Shown here piece by piece: positions 17,549 through 28,262 of a DNA stretch of 64,000 bases; the first letter of the stretch is position 1, and each line of letters begins with the position of its first letter. The position numbers and the translations under genes were made by a program. The DNA lies in assembly GCF_031886125.1 (NCBI RefSeq), contig NZ_CP119391.1, positions 1,922,001-1,986,000 of the forward strand. The letters are read 5' to 3'. This DNA comes from Halomonas piscis. GTDB taxonomy: Bacteria > Pseudomonadota > Gammaproteobacteria > Pseudomonadales > Halomonadaceae. The notes under the pieces are model-generated. The model was given only the letters and a program-made list of their open reading frames with translations, was not told where the DNA came from and did not search any database.

Positions 17549-18094
17549 ATGCCGATACTGCTTTTCATCACCCTGTTCACCCTGCTCGATTTTGTCGTGC
17601 TGTTCAGCATCGGCGGCCAGATCGGGCTTCTGGCCACCCTCGCGCTGGTACTGATCACCGGCATCGGCGGTCTGCACCTGATCCGCCGCCAGGGGGCCTA
17701 TACCTTTGCCCGGGCGCAGGCGCGCTTCAGCGCCGGCGAGCTGCCCTCAAGCGAGCTTGCCACCGGCGCGGCGCTCATATTCGGCGGCGCCCTGCTTATG
17801 GCGCCGGGGTTCCTGTCCGACGCCCTGGGCCTTGCCTGCTTGATCCCCGATGCCCGGCGGCTGCTGCTCAGGCTGCTCACCTGGCTTGGCTTTCGCGCCA
17901 GCGTTGCCGGCTATCAGCAAGAGCGCCCGCCTTTCCACACTCGCCGCCAGGCCGGCGACCCCGGCGACTGGAACAACGCCCGTCCGCGGCATCGCCAAAA
18001 AGACTCGACCTCCCGCGATGACCCTCGGCAAAAAAAAGACGACCCGCTGGAAGGCGAGTTTATCGCCCGGGATGAGGCGTCGCGGCGGCGTTAG
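17549..18094 (+). CDS. fxsA: FxsA family inner-membrane protein
   Basis: 181 residues. The N-terminal ~130 are the FxsA domain: three to four hydrophobic segments (LLFITLFTLLDFVVLFSIGG, LLATLALVLITGIGGLHL, AALIFGGALLMAPGFLSDALGL) including the family hallmark MAPGFLSDALG. The C-terminal 50 residues are charged and unstructured. In E. coli FxsA overproduction suppresses phage T7 exclusion by F; its normal role is unclear. Position directly upstream of groES-groEL is conserved in many gammaproteobacteria. Confidence 0.9.
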   Translation: MPILLFITLFTLLDFVVLFSIGGQIGLLATLALVLITGIGGLHLIRRQGAYTFARAQARFSAGELPSSELATGAALIFGGALLMAPGFLSDALGLACLIPDARRLLLRLLTWLGFRASVAGYQQERPPFHTRRQAGDPGDWNNARPRHRQKDSTSRDDPRQKKDDPLEGEFIARDEASRRR

Positions 18095-18113
18095 CGGGCA
18101 CAATCGCTAGCGT

Positions 18114-18140
18114 CATGAAAAAAGTCGCTTTTTTTCATTT
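18114..18140. terminator. Terminator of fxsA
   Basis: A hairpin ATGAAAAAAG-TCG-CTTTTTTTCAT with a long T-run lies just after fxsA. An outer pair GGGCACAA/TTGTGCCC (about 18095-18148) could extend it. It insulates fxsA from the groE promoter. Confidence 0.6.
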
Positions 18141-18146
18141 GTGCCC

Positions 18147-18174
18147 CTTGAAAGGCTGTTGTCAGCCCCCATTT
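18147..18174 (+). promoter_or_regulatory. Sigma-32 heat-shock promoter of groES-groEL
   Basis: CTTGAAA (18147-18153) and CCCCATTT (18167-18174) match the RpoH -35 and -10 consensus, with a 13-base spacer. Transcription would start near 18181, leaving a leader of about 158 bases before groES. Confidence 0.88.
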
Positions 18175-18338
18175 TTTAGCCAGCACACGGAATCGACGGA
18201 GCCGACACGGCTTCGTCATTAACAGAGAAGGTACCCGGTGCCTTCGGTCTCTTGGCCGGCTCGGCCGGCAAGAGCCACATGAAAATCGCCTGCAAAGGCA
18301 CTTTGTCGAGACTTACCGTCAATACCAGGAGAGCGTGA

Positions 18339-18632
18339 ATGAATATCCGTCCCTTGCACGACCGCGTCGTTATCCGTCGCGTCGAAGAAGAACAGACCAC
18401 CGCTGGCGGCATCGTGCTTCCGGGCAACGCCCAGGAAAAACCCACCCGCGGCGAGGTGCTGGCAGTGGGTAACGGCCGGATCCTCGACAGCGGCGACGTG
18501 CGTCCGCTGGACGTGAAAGTCGGCGACACCGTGATCTTCAAGGACGGCTTTGGCGTTGAGAAGGAAGAAATCGACGGCGAAGAAGTCCTGATCATGAGCG
18601 AAGCCGACGTTCTGGCCGTTGTCGAAGGCTAA
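18339..18632 (+). CDS. groS: Co-chaperonin GroES
   Basis: 97 residues, the standard length. [21 protein letters not shown] is the canonical N-terminus, followed by the mobile loop ([25 protein letters not shown]) that contacts GroEL. It forms the heptameric lid of the GroEL folding chamber in the cytoplasm. AGGAG lies upstream of the ATG. groEL follows after 56 bases, and the pair is driven by the sigma-32 promoter at 18147. Confidence 0.98.
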   Translation: MNIRPLHDRVVIRRVEEEQTTAGGIVLPGNAQEKPTRGEVLAVGNGRILDSGDVRPLDVKVGDTVIFKDGFGVEKEEIDGEEVLIMSEADVLAVVEG

Positions 18633-18661
18633 TCGCTCCGCGCTTTTACATTTCTCGTTGA

Positions 18662-20341
<1,680 letters not shown>

Positions 20342-20394
20342 GCCGTCAGCCCGGCCTGCCCGCGAGCCTGTATGAAAGGCTCGCCCGTAAAAAG

Positions 20395-20424
20395 AACCCC
20401 GCTTCGGCGGGGTTTTCTGTTTTC
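20395..20424 (+). terminator. Terminator of groES-groEL
   Basis: Stem CCCCGC-TTCG-GCGGGG (20397-20412) is followed by TTTTCTGTTTTC. Confidence 0.92.
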
Positions 20425-20468
20425 ATGGCCGCTCCCGGCCCTCGTTTTACCACTCAGGAGGCGCTATT

Positions 20469-21218
20469 GTGCTATCCCGAATCCGCATCGTGCTGGTGCA
20501 GACCTTCCACCCCGGCAACATCGGCGCCGCCGCCCGGGCGATGAAGACCATGGGGCTATCCGAGCTTGTACTGGTCAACCCGCGCGCCTTTCCCGACGAC
20601 GAGGCCACCCGAATGGCCGCCGGTGCCGCCGACGTTGTGGGCAATGCCCGAGTGGTAGGCGCCGTTGACGAGGCCGTGGCCGACTGCGTGCAGGTGATCG
20701 GCGCCAGCGCCCGGCTGCGCAGCCTGCCGCTGCCCCACTTTGACGAGCCGGATGTCATGGCGAAAAGCGCGCTCGATAACGCCCGGGGCGCGCCGGTGGC
20801 GCTGGTGTTCGGCCGCGAGCGCTCGGGGCTCACCGCCGACGAGATTCGCAGCTGCACCCACCAGGTCAGCATTCCCGCCAACCCCGACTACGGCATTTTG
20901 AATCTCGCCCAGGCGGTGCAGATACTCGCCTACGAGCTGCACCGGGCCTGGCGTACCCGGGAAGACAGCGGCTTTGTCTACCAACTACCTACCAGGGCCG
21001 CGCTGCCCACCCGGGAGCAGTTCGGCCACTTTCAGCGCCACCTCCACGAGGTGATGGAAAAAAGCGGCTTTTTGACCCAGCCCCACGCCCGCACCGAAGC
21101 GCAGCTGCAGGCGCTGTTTGCCCGGGCCGAGCCCTCGCGCCGCGAGCTATCGCTACTCCGGGGGCTGCTCAGCGCCCTGGAACCCCAAAACTCGGGCCGC
21201 TCGGGAAAGACGGACTAG
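20469..21218 (+). CDS. trmJ: tRNA (cytidine/uridine-2'-O-)-methyltransferase TrmJ
   Basis: 249 residues (E. coli 246). SPOUT-class methyltransferase that modifies the ribose at position 32 of several tRNAs. The N-terminal NTD fold starts [21 protein letters not shown]. The SAM-binding knot is [16 protein letters not shown], followed by [23 protein letters not shown]. The start is GTG at 20469, preceded by AGGAGG at 20457-20462. Its stop overlaps the convergent antiporter gene by 4 bases. Confidence 0.93.
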   Translation: MLSRIRIVLVQTFHPGNIGAAARAMKTMGLSELVLVNPRAFPDDEATRMAAGAADVVGNARVVGAVDEAVADCVQVIGASARLRSLPLPHFDEPDVMAKSALDNARGAPVALVFGRERSGLTADEIRSCTHQVSIPANPDYGILNLAQAVQILAYELHRAWRTREDSGFVYQLPTRAALPTREQFGHFQRHLHEVMEKSGFLTQPHARTEAQLQALFARAEPSRRELSLLRGLLSALEPQNSGRSGKTD

Positions 21219-22561
21219 AGCATCATCGACGCCGCCCAGCCAAAGGCGATCATCGGCAGGTTGTAGTGCAGGAACGTCGGCACCACGCTGCCCATGATGT
21301 GATCGTGCTGGCCGTCGATGTTGAGCCCCGAGGTGGGCCCCAGGGTGGAGTCCGACGCCGGCGAGCCGGCATCGCCAAGGGCGGCCGCCGTGCCCACCAG
21401 CACGGTGGTGGCCAGCGGCGAAAAGCCGAACTGCACCGCCAGCGGCACGAAGATCGCAGCGATAATCGGGATCGTGGAAAACGACGAGCCGATGCCCAGG
21501 GTGATGAACAGCCCCACCAGCAGCATGGCAATGGCGGCCAGGCCGCGGTTGTCGCCGAACAGGGAAAAGGCGCCCTGAACCAGGGTGTCGATCTCGCCGG
21601 TGGTTTTCATGACCTCGGCAAAGCCGGCCGCGGAGATCATGATAAAGCCGATCATCGCCATCATGCGCATGCCGCTGGTAAAAAGATCGTCGGCCTCGCG
21701 CCATTTAAAAATGCCGCCCAGGGACAAAAGCGCGATGCCCACCAGGCCACCGAGGATCATCGAGCCGCTGTAAAGCTGGAGGCCAAGCGCCGCCACAATG
21801 GCAAGTCCGGACATCACAAGCCCCAGCGCGTGAGGCGCGGGGGCGGAGTGGCCGTCGCCGCTGCCAACGCCGGCGACCTCTCGGGTCTCGTAGGCGCGCG
21901 GCCGGCGATAGCTGACAAACACCGCCACGGCGAGTCCCACGGCCATGCCGCTCACGGGCACCGCCATGGCCAGCGGCAGCATGCCCCGGGTGATCTCAAG
22001 CCCCAGCGGCGCGCCGGCGCTGTTGATGTTGGCCAGCAGAATATCGTTGAGAAAAATCGAGCCAAAGCCCACCGGCAGCAGCATATAGGGGGCAGTGAGG
22101 CCAAACGTCAGCGCGCAGGCAATGGCCCGGCGGTCCAGGTTCAGCTGGTTCATCACCTTGAGCAGCGGCGGAATCAGGATGGGGATGAAGGCGATGTGCA
22201 CCGGGATCAGGTTCTGGGACGAGATCGCCACCAGCAGCACCGCGCCCAGCAGCAGATACTTGACCCGAGCCTGGCGGGCAGCGTCGGCCTCCTGGCCCAG
22301 CATGGCGATCAGCCGGCGAGCCAGCATGTCCGGCAGGCCCGAGCGCGAAATGGCCACGGCAAAGGCCCCGAGCGTGGCGTAGGCCAGCGCCACCTGGGCG
22401 CCGCCGCCCACCCCTTCGTTGAAGGCGTCAAGGGTCTGCTCAAGGGACAGCCCGCCGGCAAAGCCGCCCACCAGCGCCCCGACGACCAGAGCAAACACCA
22501 CGGAAACCCGCGCCAGCGCGAGAGCGACCATCACCAACACGGCGAGAATGACTGCGTTCAT
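21215..22561 (-). CDS. Na+/H+ antiporter family membrane protein (NhaC-like superfamily)
   Basis: 448 residues with about 11-12 hydrophobic segments. Recognisable stretches are [20 protein letters not shown], the conserved [21 protein letters not shown] and [20 protein letters not shown], typical of the Na_H_antiporter family; some relatives are annotated as amino-acid exporters. It would exchange protons for sodium, or a metabolite, at the inner membrane, which fits a halophile. The start is at 22561 ([15 protein letters not shown]), with TGGA upstream; the codon six bases earlier is TTG. Confidence 0.8.
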   Translation of the reverse strand: MNAVILAVLVMVALALARVSVVFALVVGALVGGFAGGLSLEQTLDAFNEGVGGGAQVALAYATLGAFAVAISRSGLPDMLARRLIAMLGQEADAARQARVKYLLLGAVLLVAISSQNLIPVHIAFIPILIPPLLKVMNQLNLDRRAIACALTFGLTAPYMLLPVGFGSIFLNDILLANINSAGAPLGLEITRGMLPLAMAVPVSGMAVGLAVAVFVSYRRPRAYETREVAGVGSGDGHSAPAPHALGLVMSGLAIVAALGLQLYSGSMILGGLVGIALLSLGGIFKWREADDLFTSGMRMMAMIGFIMISAAGFAEVMKTTGEIDTLVQGAFSLFGDNRGLAAIAMLLVGLFITLGIGSSFSTIPIIAAIFVPLAVQFGFSPLATTVLVGTAAALGDAGSPASDSTLGPTSGLNIDGQHDHIMGSVVPTFLHYNLPMIAFGWAASMML

Positions 22562-22805
22562 CGGCAATATCCAGAAACGTCAGAAGTGAAAAGAAGCCAG
22601 AAAAGGCGCCCGATTTTAGCAGATAAAATGCCGCTCGCCGCTGGTGTTGACGACGAGAGACGGTAAAATGCTGGCGCGCTTCGCCACTTCTACGGGGGCA
22701 CCGCCGATCGCCGCGCCGCTCTCAGGGAGACCAACGCCGCTATGCCTTACGCCAATATGCTCGCCCTAAAAAACCCGGGCGCCGCTGCCATCAAGCCTTA
22801 CCCTC

Positions 22806-24347
22806 ATGCTTGAAGTCGTCACGCTGTCGTTTGCCTTCGTGTTCGGCATTCTGGTGCGCCAGATCGGGCTGCCGCCGCTGGTGGGCTTTCTTGCCGCGGG
22901 GTTTGCGCTCAACGCCTTCGGCCCCGCCGTGGGGCTCCCCGCCGATGCCGGGCCGATTCTCGAGCACACCGCGCACCTGGGGGTGCTGCTGTTGCTGTTC
23001 ACCATCGGGCTCAAGCTCAATATCAGGAACCTGGTCGAGCCGGTGGTGCTGGGCAGCGCCCTTGCCCACCTGCTGGTCAGCGGCGCGGTGTTTACCGCCG
23101 GCTTTACCTGGCTGGCCGGCCTGCCTCTGGAAACCGCCATTCTGCTGTCCATTGCGCTGTCGTTTTCCAGCACCGTGCTCGCGGCCAAGGTGCTGGAGAG
23201 CAAGGGCGAGCTGCGCGCCTTCCACGGGCGCATTGCCATCGGCATTCTGGTGATGCAGGATTTGATCGCGCTGGCCGTGCTCAGCGTTTACAGCGGGCAA
23301 ACGCCCTCCCTCTGGGCGCTCTGGGTGCTGGCGCTGCCGCTGTTGCGCCCGCTGTTCTACTGGCTGATGCGGGTGGCCGCCCACGACGAGCTTCTGGTGC
23401 TGATGGGCGTGGTGCTGGCCGTGGCGGCCGGCGGCATGGGCTTTCAGGCGGTGGGGCTGAGCTCCGAGGTGGGGGCGCTGGCCATGGGTCTGGTGCTCTC
23501 CCGCCACCCTCGGGCGCAGGAGCTGTCCCAGGCGCTTTGGGGCATCAAGGAAGTGTTTCTGATCAGCTTTTTTTTGCAGATCGGCATGTCCGGCCTGCCG
23601 GATGCCGAGGCGCTAACCTTCGCCGTTATCTTCGCCCTGCTGCTGCCGCTCAAGGGCGTGCTGTTTGCCGCCCTGCTCATCGCCTTTCGGGTGCGGGCGC
23701 GCAACGCCTTTCTCGGGGGCTTGAGCCTGGCGGCCTACAGCGAGTTCGGCCTGATCGTCGCCGCCAGCATCATGGAAGAATGGCTGGTGCCGCTGGCGGT
23801 CACCGTGGCGCTGTCCTTTGTTATCGCCGCTCCGCTCAACCGCTTTGCTCACGGGCTTTTCGACCGCCTGGAAAAATACCTGGTGCGCTTTGAAACCAAC
23901 ACCCGCCACCCGGACGAACAGCCCGCCGACCTGGGCCAGGCCAACGTTCTGGTACTGGGCATGGGGCGCACTGGCAGCGCGGCCTACGACTTTTTTGTCG
24001 AACAGGGCGTAAGCGTCATCGGCCTTGACTCGGATCCCAACAAGGCCGGACAGAAAGACCGCCATGTGCTCTACGCCGACGTCGAAGACGCCGGCTTCTG
24101 GCATCACCTGGACATGTCAAAGCTGAAAGCCGTTACCCTTGCCATGCCCACCGTCGAAAGCAAGCTGATGGCCACCCAACAGCTGAGAAAGGGCGGTTTT
24201 CACGGCAATATCATCGCCGGCCTGCACTATCAGGACGAAGCCGACACCCTCCAGGCCGCGGGCGTCAACCATACTTACCTGCTGATGTCCGGCGCGGGCA
24301 TCGGCATTGCCGAAAAAACCTGCGAGTGCCTCAAGGCCCAGGCCTAG
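22806..24347 (+). CDS. CPA2-family cation/proton antiporter with C-terminal TrkA-N domain
   Basis: 513 residues. The first ~370 form a Na_H_Exchanger (KefB/YbaL-like) domain with some 12 membrane helices, including SFSSTVLAAKVLESKGELRAFHGRIAIGILVMQDL. A cytoplasmic RCK/TrkA-N domain follows with the Rossmann motif NVLVLGMGRTGSAAYDFF and an acidic end of strand 2 (GLDSDP). This points to NAD(H)-regulated K+ or Na+ efflux. No TrkA-C is present. It converges on the PPIase gene with a 4-base overlap. Ion specificity cannot be read from sequence. Confidence 0.88.
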   Translation: MLEVVTLSFAFVFGILVRQIGLPPLVGFLAAGFALNAFGPAVGLPADAGPILEHTAHLGVLLLLFTIGLKLNIRNLVEPVVLGSALAHLLVSGAVFTAGFTWLAGLPLETAILLSIALSFSSTVLAAKVLESKGELRAFHGRIAIGILVMQDLIALAVLSVYSGQTPSLWALWVLALPLLRPLFYWLMRVAAHDELLVLMGVVLAVAAGGMGFQAVGLSSEVGALAMGLVLSRHPRAQELSQALWGIKEVFLISFFLQIGMSGLPDAEALTFAVIFALLLPLKGVLFAALLIAFRVRARNAFLGGLSLAAYSEFGLIVAASIMEEWLVPLAVTVALSFVIAAPLNRFAHGLFDRLEKYLVRFETNTRHPDEQPADLGQANVLVLGMGRTGSAAYDFFVEQGVSVIGLDSDPNKAGQKDRHVLYADVEDAGFWHHLDMSKLKAVTLAMPTVESKLMATQQLRKGGFHGNIIAGLHYQDEADTLQAAGVNHTYLLMSGAGIGIAEKTCECLKAQA

Positions 24348-25162
24348 CGCATCAGGCTGGCGCCGCTGTCGTCATCCAGCGCCACGCCCTGCACGCCGAT
24401 GTCGGATTCCAGCGCCAGCAGATAGTGGCGCAGGCCGCGCCTTGTCGCCTGCTCGTGCAGGCTCAGGCGCACCTGTTCGGCTACTTCTTCGTAGGGCAGC
24501 TGGCGACTTTCTTCCCGGTGATCCACCACTACCAGATGCCAGCCGTAGCGCGAAGCCAGAGGACGGTCGTGCAGGCCCACCGGCAGGTGCTTGAGCGCCC
24601 GGTCGAGCTCGGCCACGGTCTGCCCGGGCATGAGCCGGCCCAGACTCCCGCCGTCGTCTCTGGACGGGCAGTCCGAGTGGCGCTGGGCCAGCTCGGTCAT
24701 GCGCTCGGGGTGTTCGCCAAGCTCGGCAAGCAGCTTGACGCCCAGATGATACTGGGCGTCCCGGGCCTCGGCGTCGTCCGGCGGCGCGGCCAGCAGAATA
24801 TGGCGCACGTCGAGCTGTACCGGCTGGCTGAAGCGTTCGGGATGGGCTTCGTAAAAGCGCCGGCAGTCGTCCTTTGCCGGCTCGGGCACCGCAAGCTCGG
24901 CTTCCAGCAGCTCGGCGATGGCCTCATCCGCCGCTTCCGCTTCGCTGTCTTGCGCCGCCAGACCCAGCATCTGGGCGCGCTGGTGCAAAAGCTCGCGCAC
25001 CACCAGCGCGCGGGCAGCCTTGAGCTGGGCGCTGCCGGCGCTGTCCGCCGGATGGTACTGCATCTCGGCAGCAATCTCGGCCTCGCTGATCTCGCGGCCG
25101 CCGACGCTCACCGGCGGGGGCGTTGACGCCCCCGGCAGCTGTTCTACATCGATCATCTGCAT
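24344..25162 (-). CDS. Parvulin-type peptidyl-prolyl isomerase (PpiC family) linked to narGHJI
   Basis: 272 residues without a signal peptide, so cytoplasmic. A helical N-terminal chaperone-like part precedes a rotamase domain (about 120-215) with VRHILLAA, HSDCPSRDDGGSLGRLMPGQTV and YGWHLVVVDHR. A PpiC gene directly downstream of narI is a known arrangement in pseudomonads; it probably helps nitrate reductase assembly, though that is inferred from position. It follows narI by 39 bases with AAGG before the ATG. Relatives are sometimes labelled NifM, but nothing here suggests nitrogen fixation. Confidence 0.88.
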   Translation of the reverse strand: MQMIDVEQLPGASTPPPVSVGGREISEAEIAAEMQYHPADSAGSAQLKAARALVVRELLHQRAQMLGLAAQDSEAEAADEAIAELLEAELAVPEPAKDDCRRFYEAHPERFSQPVQLDVRHILLAAPPDDAEARDAQYHLGVKLLAELGEHPERMTELAQRHSDCPSRDDGGSLGRLMPGQTVAELDRALKHLPVGLHDRPLASRYGWHLVVVDHREESRQLPYEEVAEQVRLSLHEQATRRGLRHYLLALESDIGVQGVALDDDSGASLMR

Positions 25163-25201
25163 GGCGATACCTTTATCTCTGTCGAATCATGCCCCGGGGC
25201 T

Positions 25202-25885
25202 TTATCCCCGCTTGCGCACCAGCTGATAGCGCCGGGTGACGTAGCCGAACGGCACGCTCCAGACGTGTACCAGGCGGGAAAACGGAAACAGCAGAATAAT
25301 GGTCAGGCCGAGGAAGACGTGAAGCTTGTAGATCCAGGCCACGTCGGCCATGTAGTCCGCCGCGCCGCCGCTGAAGAACACGATGGCCTGGGCCCAGGAA
25401 GCCAGGGTCAGCATCATCGCGCCGTCCAGGTGGCCCAGCGAGAAGAACACGGTGATCACGCCGAGGGCGGCCTGAAGCACCAGGATGGCCAGAATCAGGG
25501 TGTCCATGGTGCTGGAAGACGCCTTGACCCGGGGGTTATACAAACGCCGATACAGCAGCATGCCGCCGCCGATCAGCACCATCACCCCTGCGATGCCGCC
25601 GATGACGATCGCCACGATCTGCTTGGCTCCGGCGCTGATGAAGGGCGCGTAGACCCAGTGCGGCGTGAGCATGCCGAACAGGTGGCCAAAGAAGATCACG
25701 ATAATGCCGATGTGAAAGACGTTGCTTGCCAGGCGCATGTTCTTTGACGACAGCATCTGGCTGGAGCCGGTCTTCCAGGTGTACTGCCCGTAGTCGAAAC
25801 GCAAAAGGCTGCCCACCAGAAACACCGTCCCGGCCAGATACGGATAGTAGCCGTAGATCAGGTGCTGAAGGTATTCGATAAACAT
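25202..25885 (-). CDS. narI: Respiratory nitrate reductase gamma subunit (cytochrome b)
   Basis: 227 residues with five membrane helices. NarI anchors NarGH, binds two b-type haems and oxidises quinol. His ligand candidates are seen in VFHIGIIVIFFGHLFG and YKLHVFLGLTIILLFPFSRLVHVWS. Length and ending (PFGYVTRRYQLVRKR) match the family. AGGAGA is 8 bases from the ATG and overlaps the narJ stop region. It is the last structural gene of narGHJI. Confidence 0.96.
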   Translation of the reverse strand: MFIEYLQHLIYGYYPYLAGTVFLVGSLLRFDYGQYTWKTGSSQMLSSKNMRLASNVFHIGIIVIFFGHLFGMLTPHWVYAPFISAGAKQIVAIVIGGIAGVMVLIGGGMLLYRRLYNPRVKASSSTMDTLILAILVLQAALGVITVFFSLGHLDGAMMLTLASWAQAIVFFSGGAADYMADVAWIYKLHVFLGLTIILLFPFSRLVHVWSVPFGYVTRRYQLVRKRG

Positions 25886-25897
25886 GGCGTCTCTCCT

Positions 25898-26692
25898 TTA
25901 GCCAGCGGACGGGCCGGTGGGCATGATTTTCACGGGGTCGCTGGGTACCGTGTTTTTACGCTCGGCGAGCCGGCGCCCTTCTGCCGACTGCAGCGCGCAG
26001 TCCTGGTCGGAGTCGGCGGTGAAGCTCACCGCCTCCTCTTCCCAGACCGCATCCAGCGCTTCCGGCGTGTCGTCGCGCTCCTCGGTGCGTGCCGCTTCGC
26101 GGTGGGCCGCGACCTCGTCTTCGGCGCCGATCAGCGCCAGCAGCGCCACCGGCACCAGGGCATGGTCGGCCTGGCGCTCTTCCATGCGCGCGGCGAGCAG
26201 CGCCAGGATATGGCGGATCTCGCCCAGCCAGCGGGCAATCTCCGCCTCGCGCCGAGTGGAAAGGTACTCCAGAAACATCGGCAGGTAATCGGGAAGCTCT
26301 CGGGCGTTCAGCTCGAAACCGGCGTTTTCGTACTCGTTCATCAGGTCGACCATGGCCTGGCCGCGATCCCGGGATTCGCCGTGAACGTGTTCGAACAGCA
26401 ACAGCGAGGTGGCCTTGCCCTTGTCAAAGAGCTCCACGTACTCGGCCTGAAGCTCGAGCAGATCGGTCTCGGCAATGCGCTGGCACCAGTCCATCAGGCT
26501 GCGCCGGCGCGCGGCCGGCCAGCGGCGCTCGGCGTCGATGATTTCGATCATTTCGCCGGCGGCGTCCTGCAGCTCCGCTGTCGGGTAATCCAGAAGCCTG
26601 GCCAGCACGCGCAGGCTGAGCATGTCCTCCGGTGCCGATTGGGCACCGGCAACAGCCGCTTCCGGAGTGTAGGTTTCGGCGGCGTTACTCAT
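25898..26692 (-). CDS. narJ: Nitrate reductase molybdenum cofactor assembly chaperone
   Basis: 264 residues. NarJ is a private cytoplasmic chaperone that binds apo-NarG until the Mo-bisMGD cofactor is inserted. Family segments are LRVLARLLDYPTAELQDAAGEM, YVELFDKGKATSLLLFEHVHGESRDRGQAM and LPDYLPMFLEYLS. The C-terminal ~70 residues are acidic and variable, making it longer than E. coli NarJ (236). It overlaps the narH 3' end by 8 bases. Confidence 0.95.
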   Translation of the reverse strand: MSNAAETYTPEAAVAGAQSAPEDMLSLRVLARLLDYPTAELQDAAGEMIEIIDAERRWPAARRRSLMDWCQRIAETDLLELQAEYVELFDKGKATSLLLFEHVHGESRDRGQAMVDLMNEYENAGFELNARELPDYLPMFLEYLSTRREAEIARWLGEIRHILALLAARMEERQADHALVPVALLALIGAEDEVAAHREAARTEERDDTPEALDAVWEEEAVSFTADSDQDCALQSAEGRRLAERKNTVPSDPVKIMPTGPSAG

Positions 26693-28262
26693 GGGTCACC
26701 TCCATCTTGGTCTCCGCCGGCTTGCTTTCCTCGGGGTCATAGACGTCCACCGGCTTGACCATGGTCGCGGTGGTGGGATGACCGTTGAACAGGCTCGGCG
26801 AGCTTTCGCCGTGGCAGCCGTCGCCGAAGCTGAAGCCGCAGCCGCCGCGTTCGGGGAAGGCGTCGGTGGCCAGCTCCCGGTGGCTGGTCGGGATCACGAA
26901 GCGGTCTTCGTAGTTGGCGATGGCCAGATAGCGGTACATGTCTTCGACCTGGGCCTCGGTGAGTCCGACCTCCTTGAGCACCTCGGCGTCGGCCTGGCCT
27001 TCCACGTGTTTGCCGCGCATGTAAAGGCGCATGGCCATCAGGCGCTTGAGCGCCAGCACGATGGGTGCCTCTTCCCCGGCGGTGAGCATGTTGGCCAGAT
27101 ACTTCACCGGAATGCGCAGCGATTCGATCTTGGGCATGATGCCGTCGAACTCCACGTCGCCGGCCTCCGCGGCGGACTGAATCGGCGACAGCGGCGGCAC
27201 GTACCACACCATGGGCAGGGTGCGATATTCCGGATGCAGCGGTAGCGCCAGCCCCCAGTCCATGGCCAGCTTGTACACCGGCGACTCCTGGGCGGCCTTG
27301 ATGACGTTGTCCTGCACGCCGTCCTTTTTCGCCTGGGCGATGACCTCGGGATCGTGCGGATCGAGGAAAATCTCCCGCTGGCGGTGATAGAGGTCCTGCT
27401 CGTCCGGGGTGCTGGCGACCTCTTCGATGCGGTCGGCGTCGTAGAGCAGCACGCCCAGATAGCGGATACGCCCCACGCAGGTTTCCGAGCATACCGTGGG
27501 CTGGCCGGACTCGATCCGCGGGTAGCAGAAGGTGCACTTCTCGGACTTGCCCGATTTCCAGTTGTAATAGATTTTCTTGTAGGGGCAGCCGGAAATGCAC
27601 ATCCGCCAGCCCCGGCACTTGTCCTGATCGATCAGCACGATGCCGTCTTCCTCGCGCTTGTAGATCGCCCCGCTTGGGCACGCCGCCACGCAGGTGGGGT
27701 TCAGGCAGTGCTCGCAGAGCCTGGGCAGATACATCATGAAGGTGTTTTCAAACTGGCCGTAGATGTCGGCCTGGACCTTCTCGAAGTTGATGTCCCGGCG
27801 CCGCTTTTCAAACTCGGTGCCCAGGATCTCTTCCCAGTTGGGCCCCCACTCCACCTTGGTCATGCGCTGGCCGGAAATCAGCGAGCGCGGCCGCGCAGTG
27901 GGCTGGTGCTCGCCCTGTTTGGCGTTGTGCAGATGCTCGTAGTCAAAGGTGAACGGCTCGTAGTAGTCGTCGATCTCGGGAAGATCCGGGTTGGCGAAGA
28001 TATTCGCCAGCACCCGCCACTTGCCGCCGATGCGCGGCTTGATCTTGCCGTTCGCGCCGCGCATCCAGCCGCCGCGCCACTTGGCCTGGTTTTCCCACTC
28101 CTTGGGATAGCCGATGCCGGGCTTGGTCTCGACGTTGTTGAACCAGGCGTATTCCACGCCCTCGCGGCTGGTCCAGACGTTCTTGCACGTCACCGAGCAG
28201 GTATGGCAGCCGATGCACTTGTCGAGGTTCAAGACCATGCCGACCTGGGAGCGAATCTTCAT
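26685..28262 (-). CDS. narH: Respiratory nitrate reductase beta subunit (Fe-S)
   Basis: 525 residues. It carries three [4Fe-4S] and one [3Fe-4S] clusters. The Cys motifs are CIGCHTCSVTCKNVW, CEHCLNPTCVAACPSGA, CRGWRMCISGCPYKK (Trp in place of one Cys, the hallmark of the 3Fe-4S site) and CTFCYPR...CSETCVGRIRYLG. It passes electrons from NarI to NarG on the cytoplasmic face. The ATG overlaps the narG stop (ATGA). Confidence 0.98.
   Translation of the reverse strand: MKIRSQVGMVLNLDKCIGCHTCSVTCKNVWTSREGVEYAWFNNVETKPGIGYPKEWENQAKWRGGWMRGANGKIKPRIGGKWRVLANIFANPDLPEIDDYYEPFTFDYEHLHNAKQGEHQPTARPRSLISGQRMTKVEWGPNWEEILGTEFEKRRRDINFEKVQADIYGQFENTFMMYLPRLCEHCLNPTCVAACPSGAIYKREEDGIVLIDQDKCRGWRMCISGCPYKKIYYNWKSGKSEKCTFCYPRIESGQPTVCSETCVGRIRYLGVLLYDADRIEEVASTPDEQDLYHRQREIFLDPHDPEVIAQAKKDGVQDNVIKAAQESPVYKLAMDWGLALPLHPEYRTLPMVWYVPPLSPIQSAAEAGDVEFDGIMPKIESLRIPVKYLANMLTAGEEAPIVLALKRLMAMRLYMRGKHVEGQADAEVLKEVGLTEAQVEDMYRYLAIANYEDRFVIPTSHRELATDAFPERGGCGFSFGDGCHGESSPSLFNGHPTTATMVKPVDVYDPEESKPAETKMEVTHE

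Noticed and set aside
24344..25162. NifM (nitrogenase maturation) for the parvulin gene after narI
   Set aside because: No nif genes are present and PpiC next to narI is a known nitrate-reductase arrangement.
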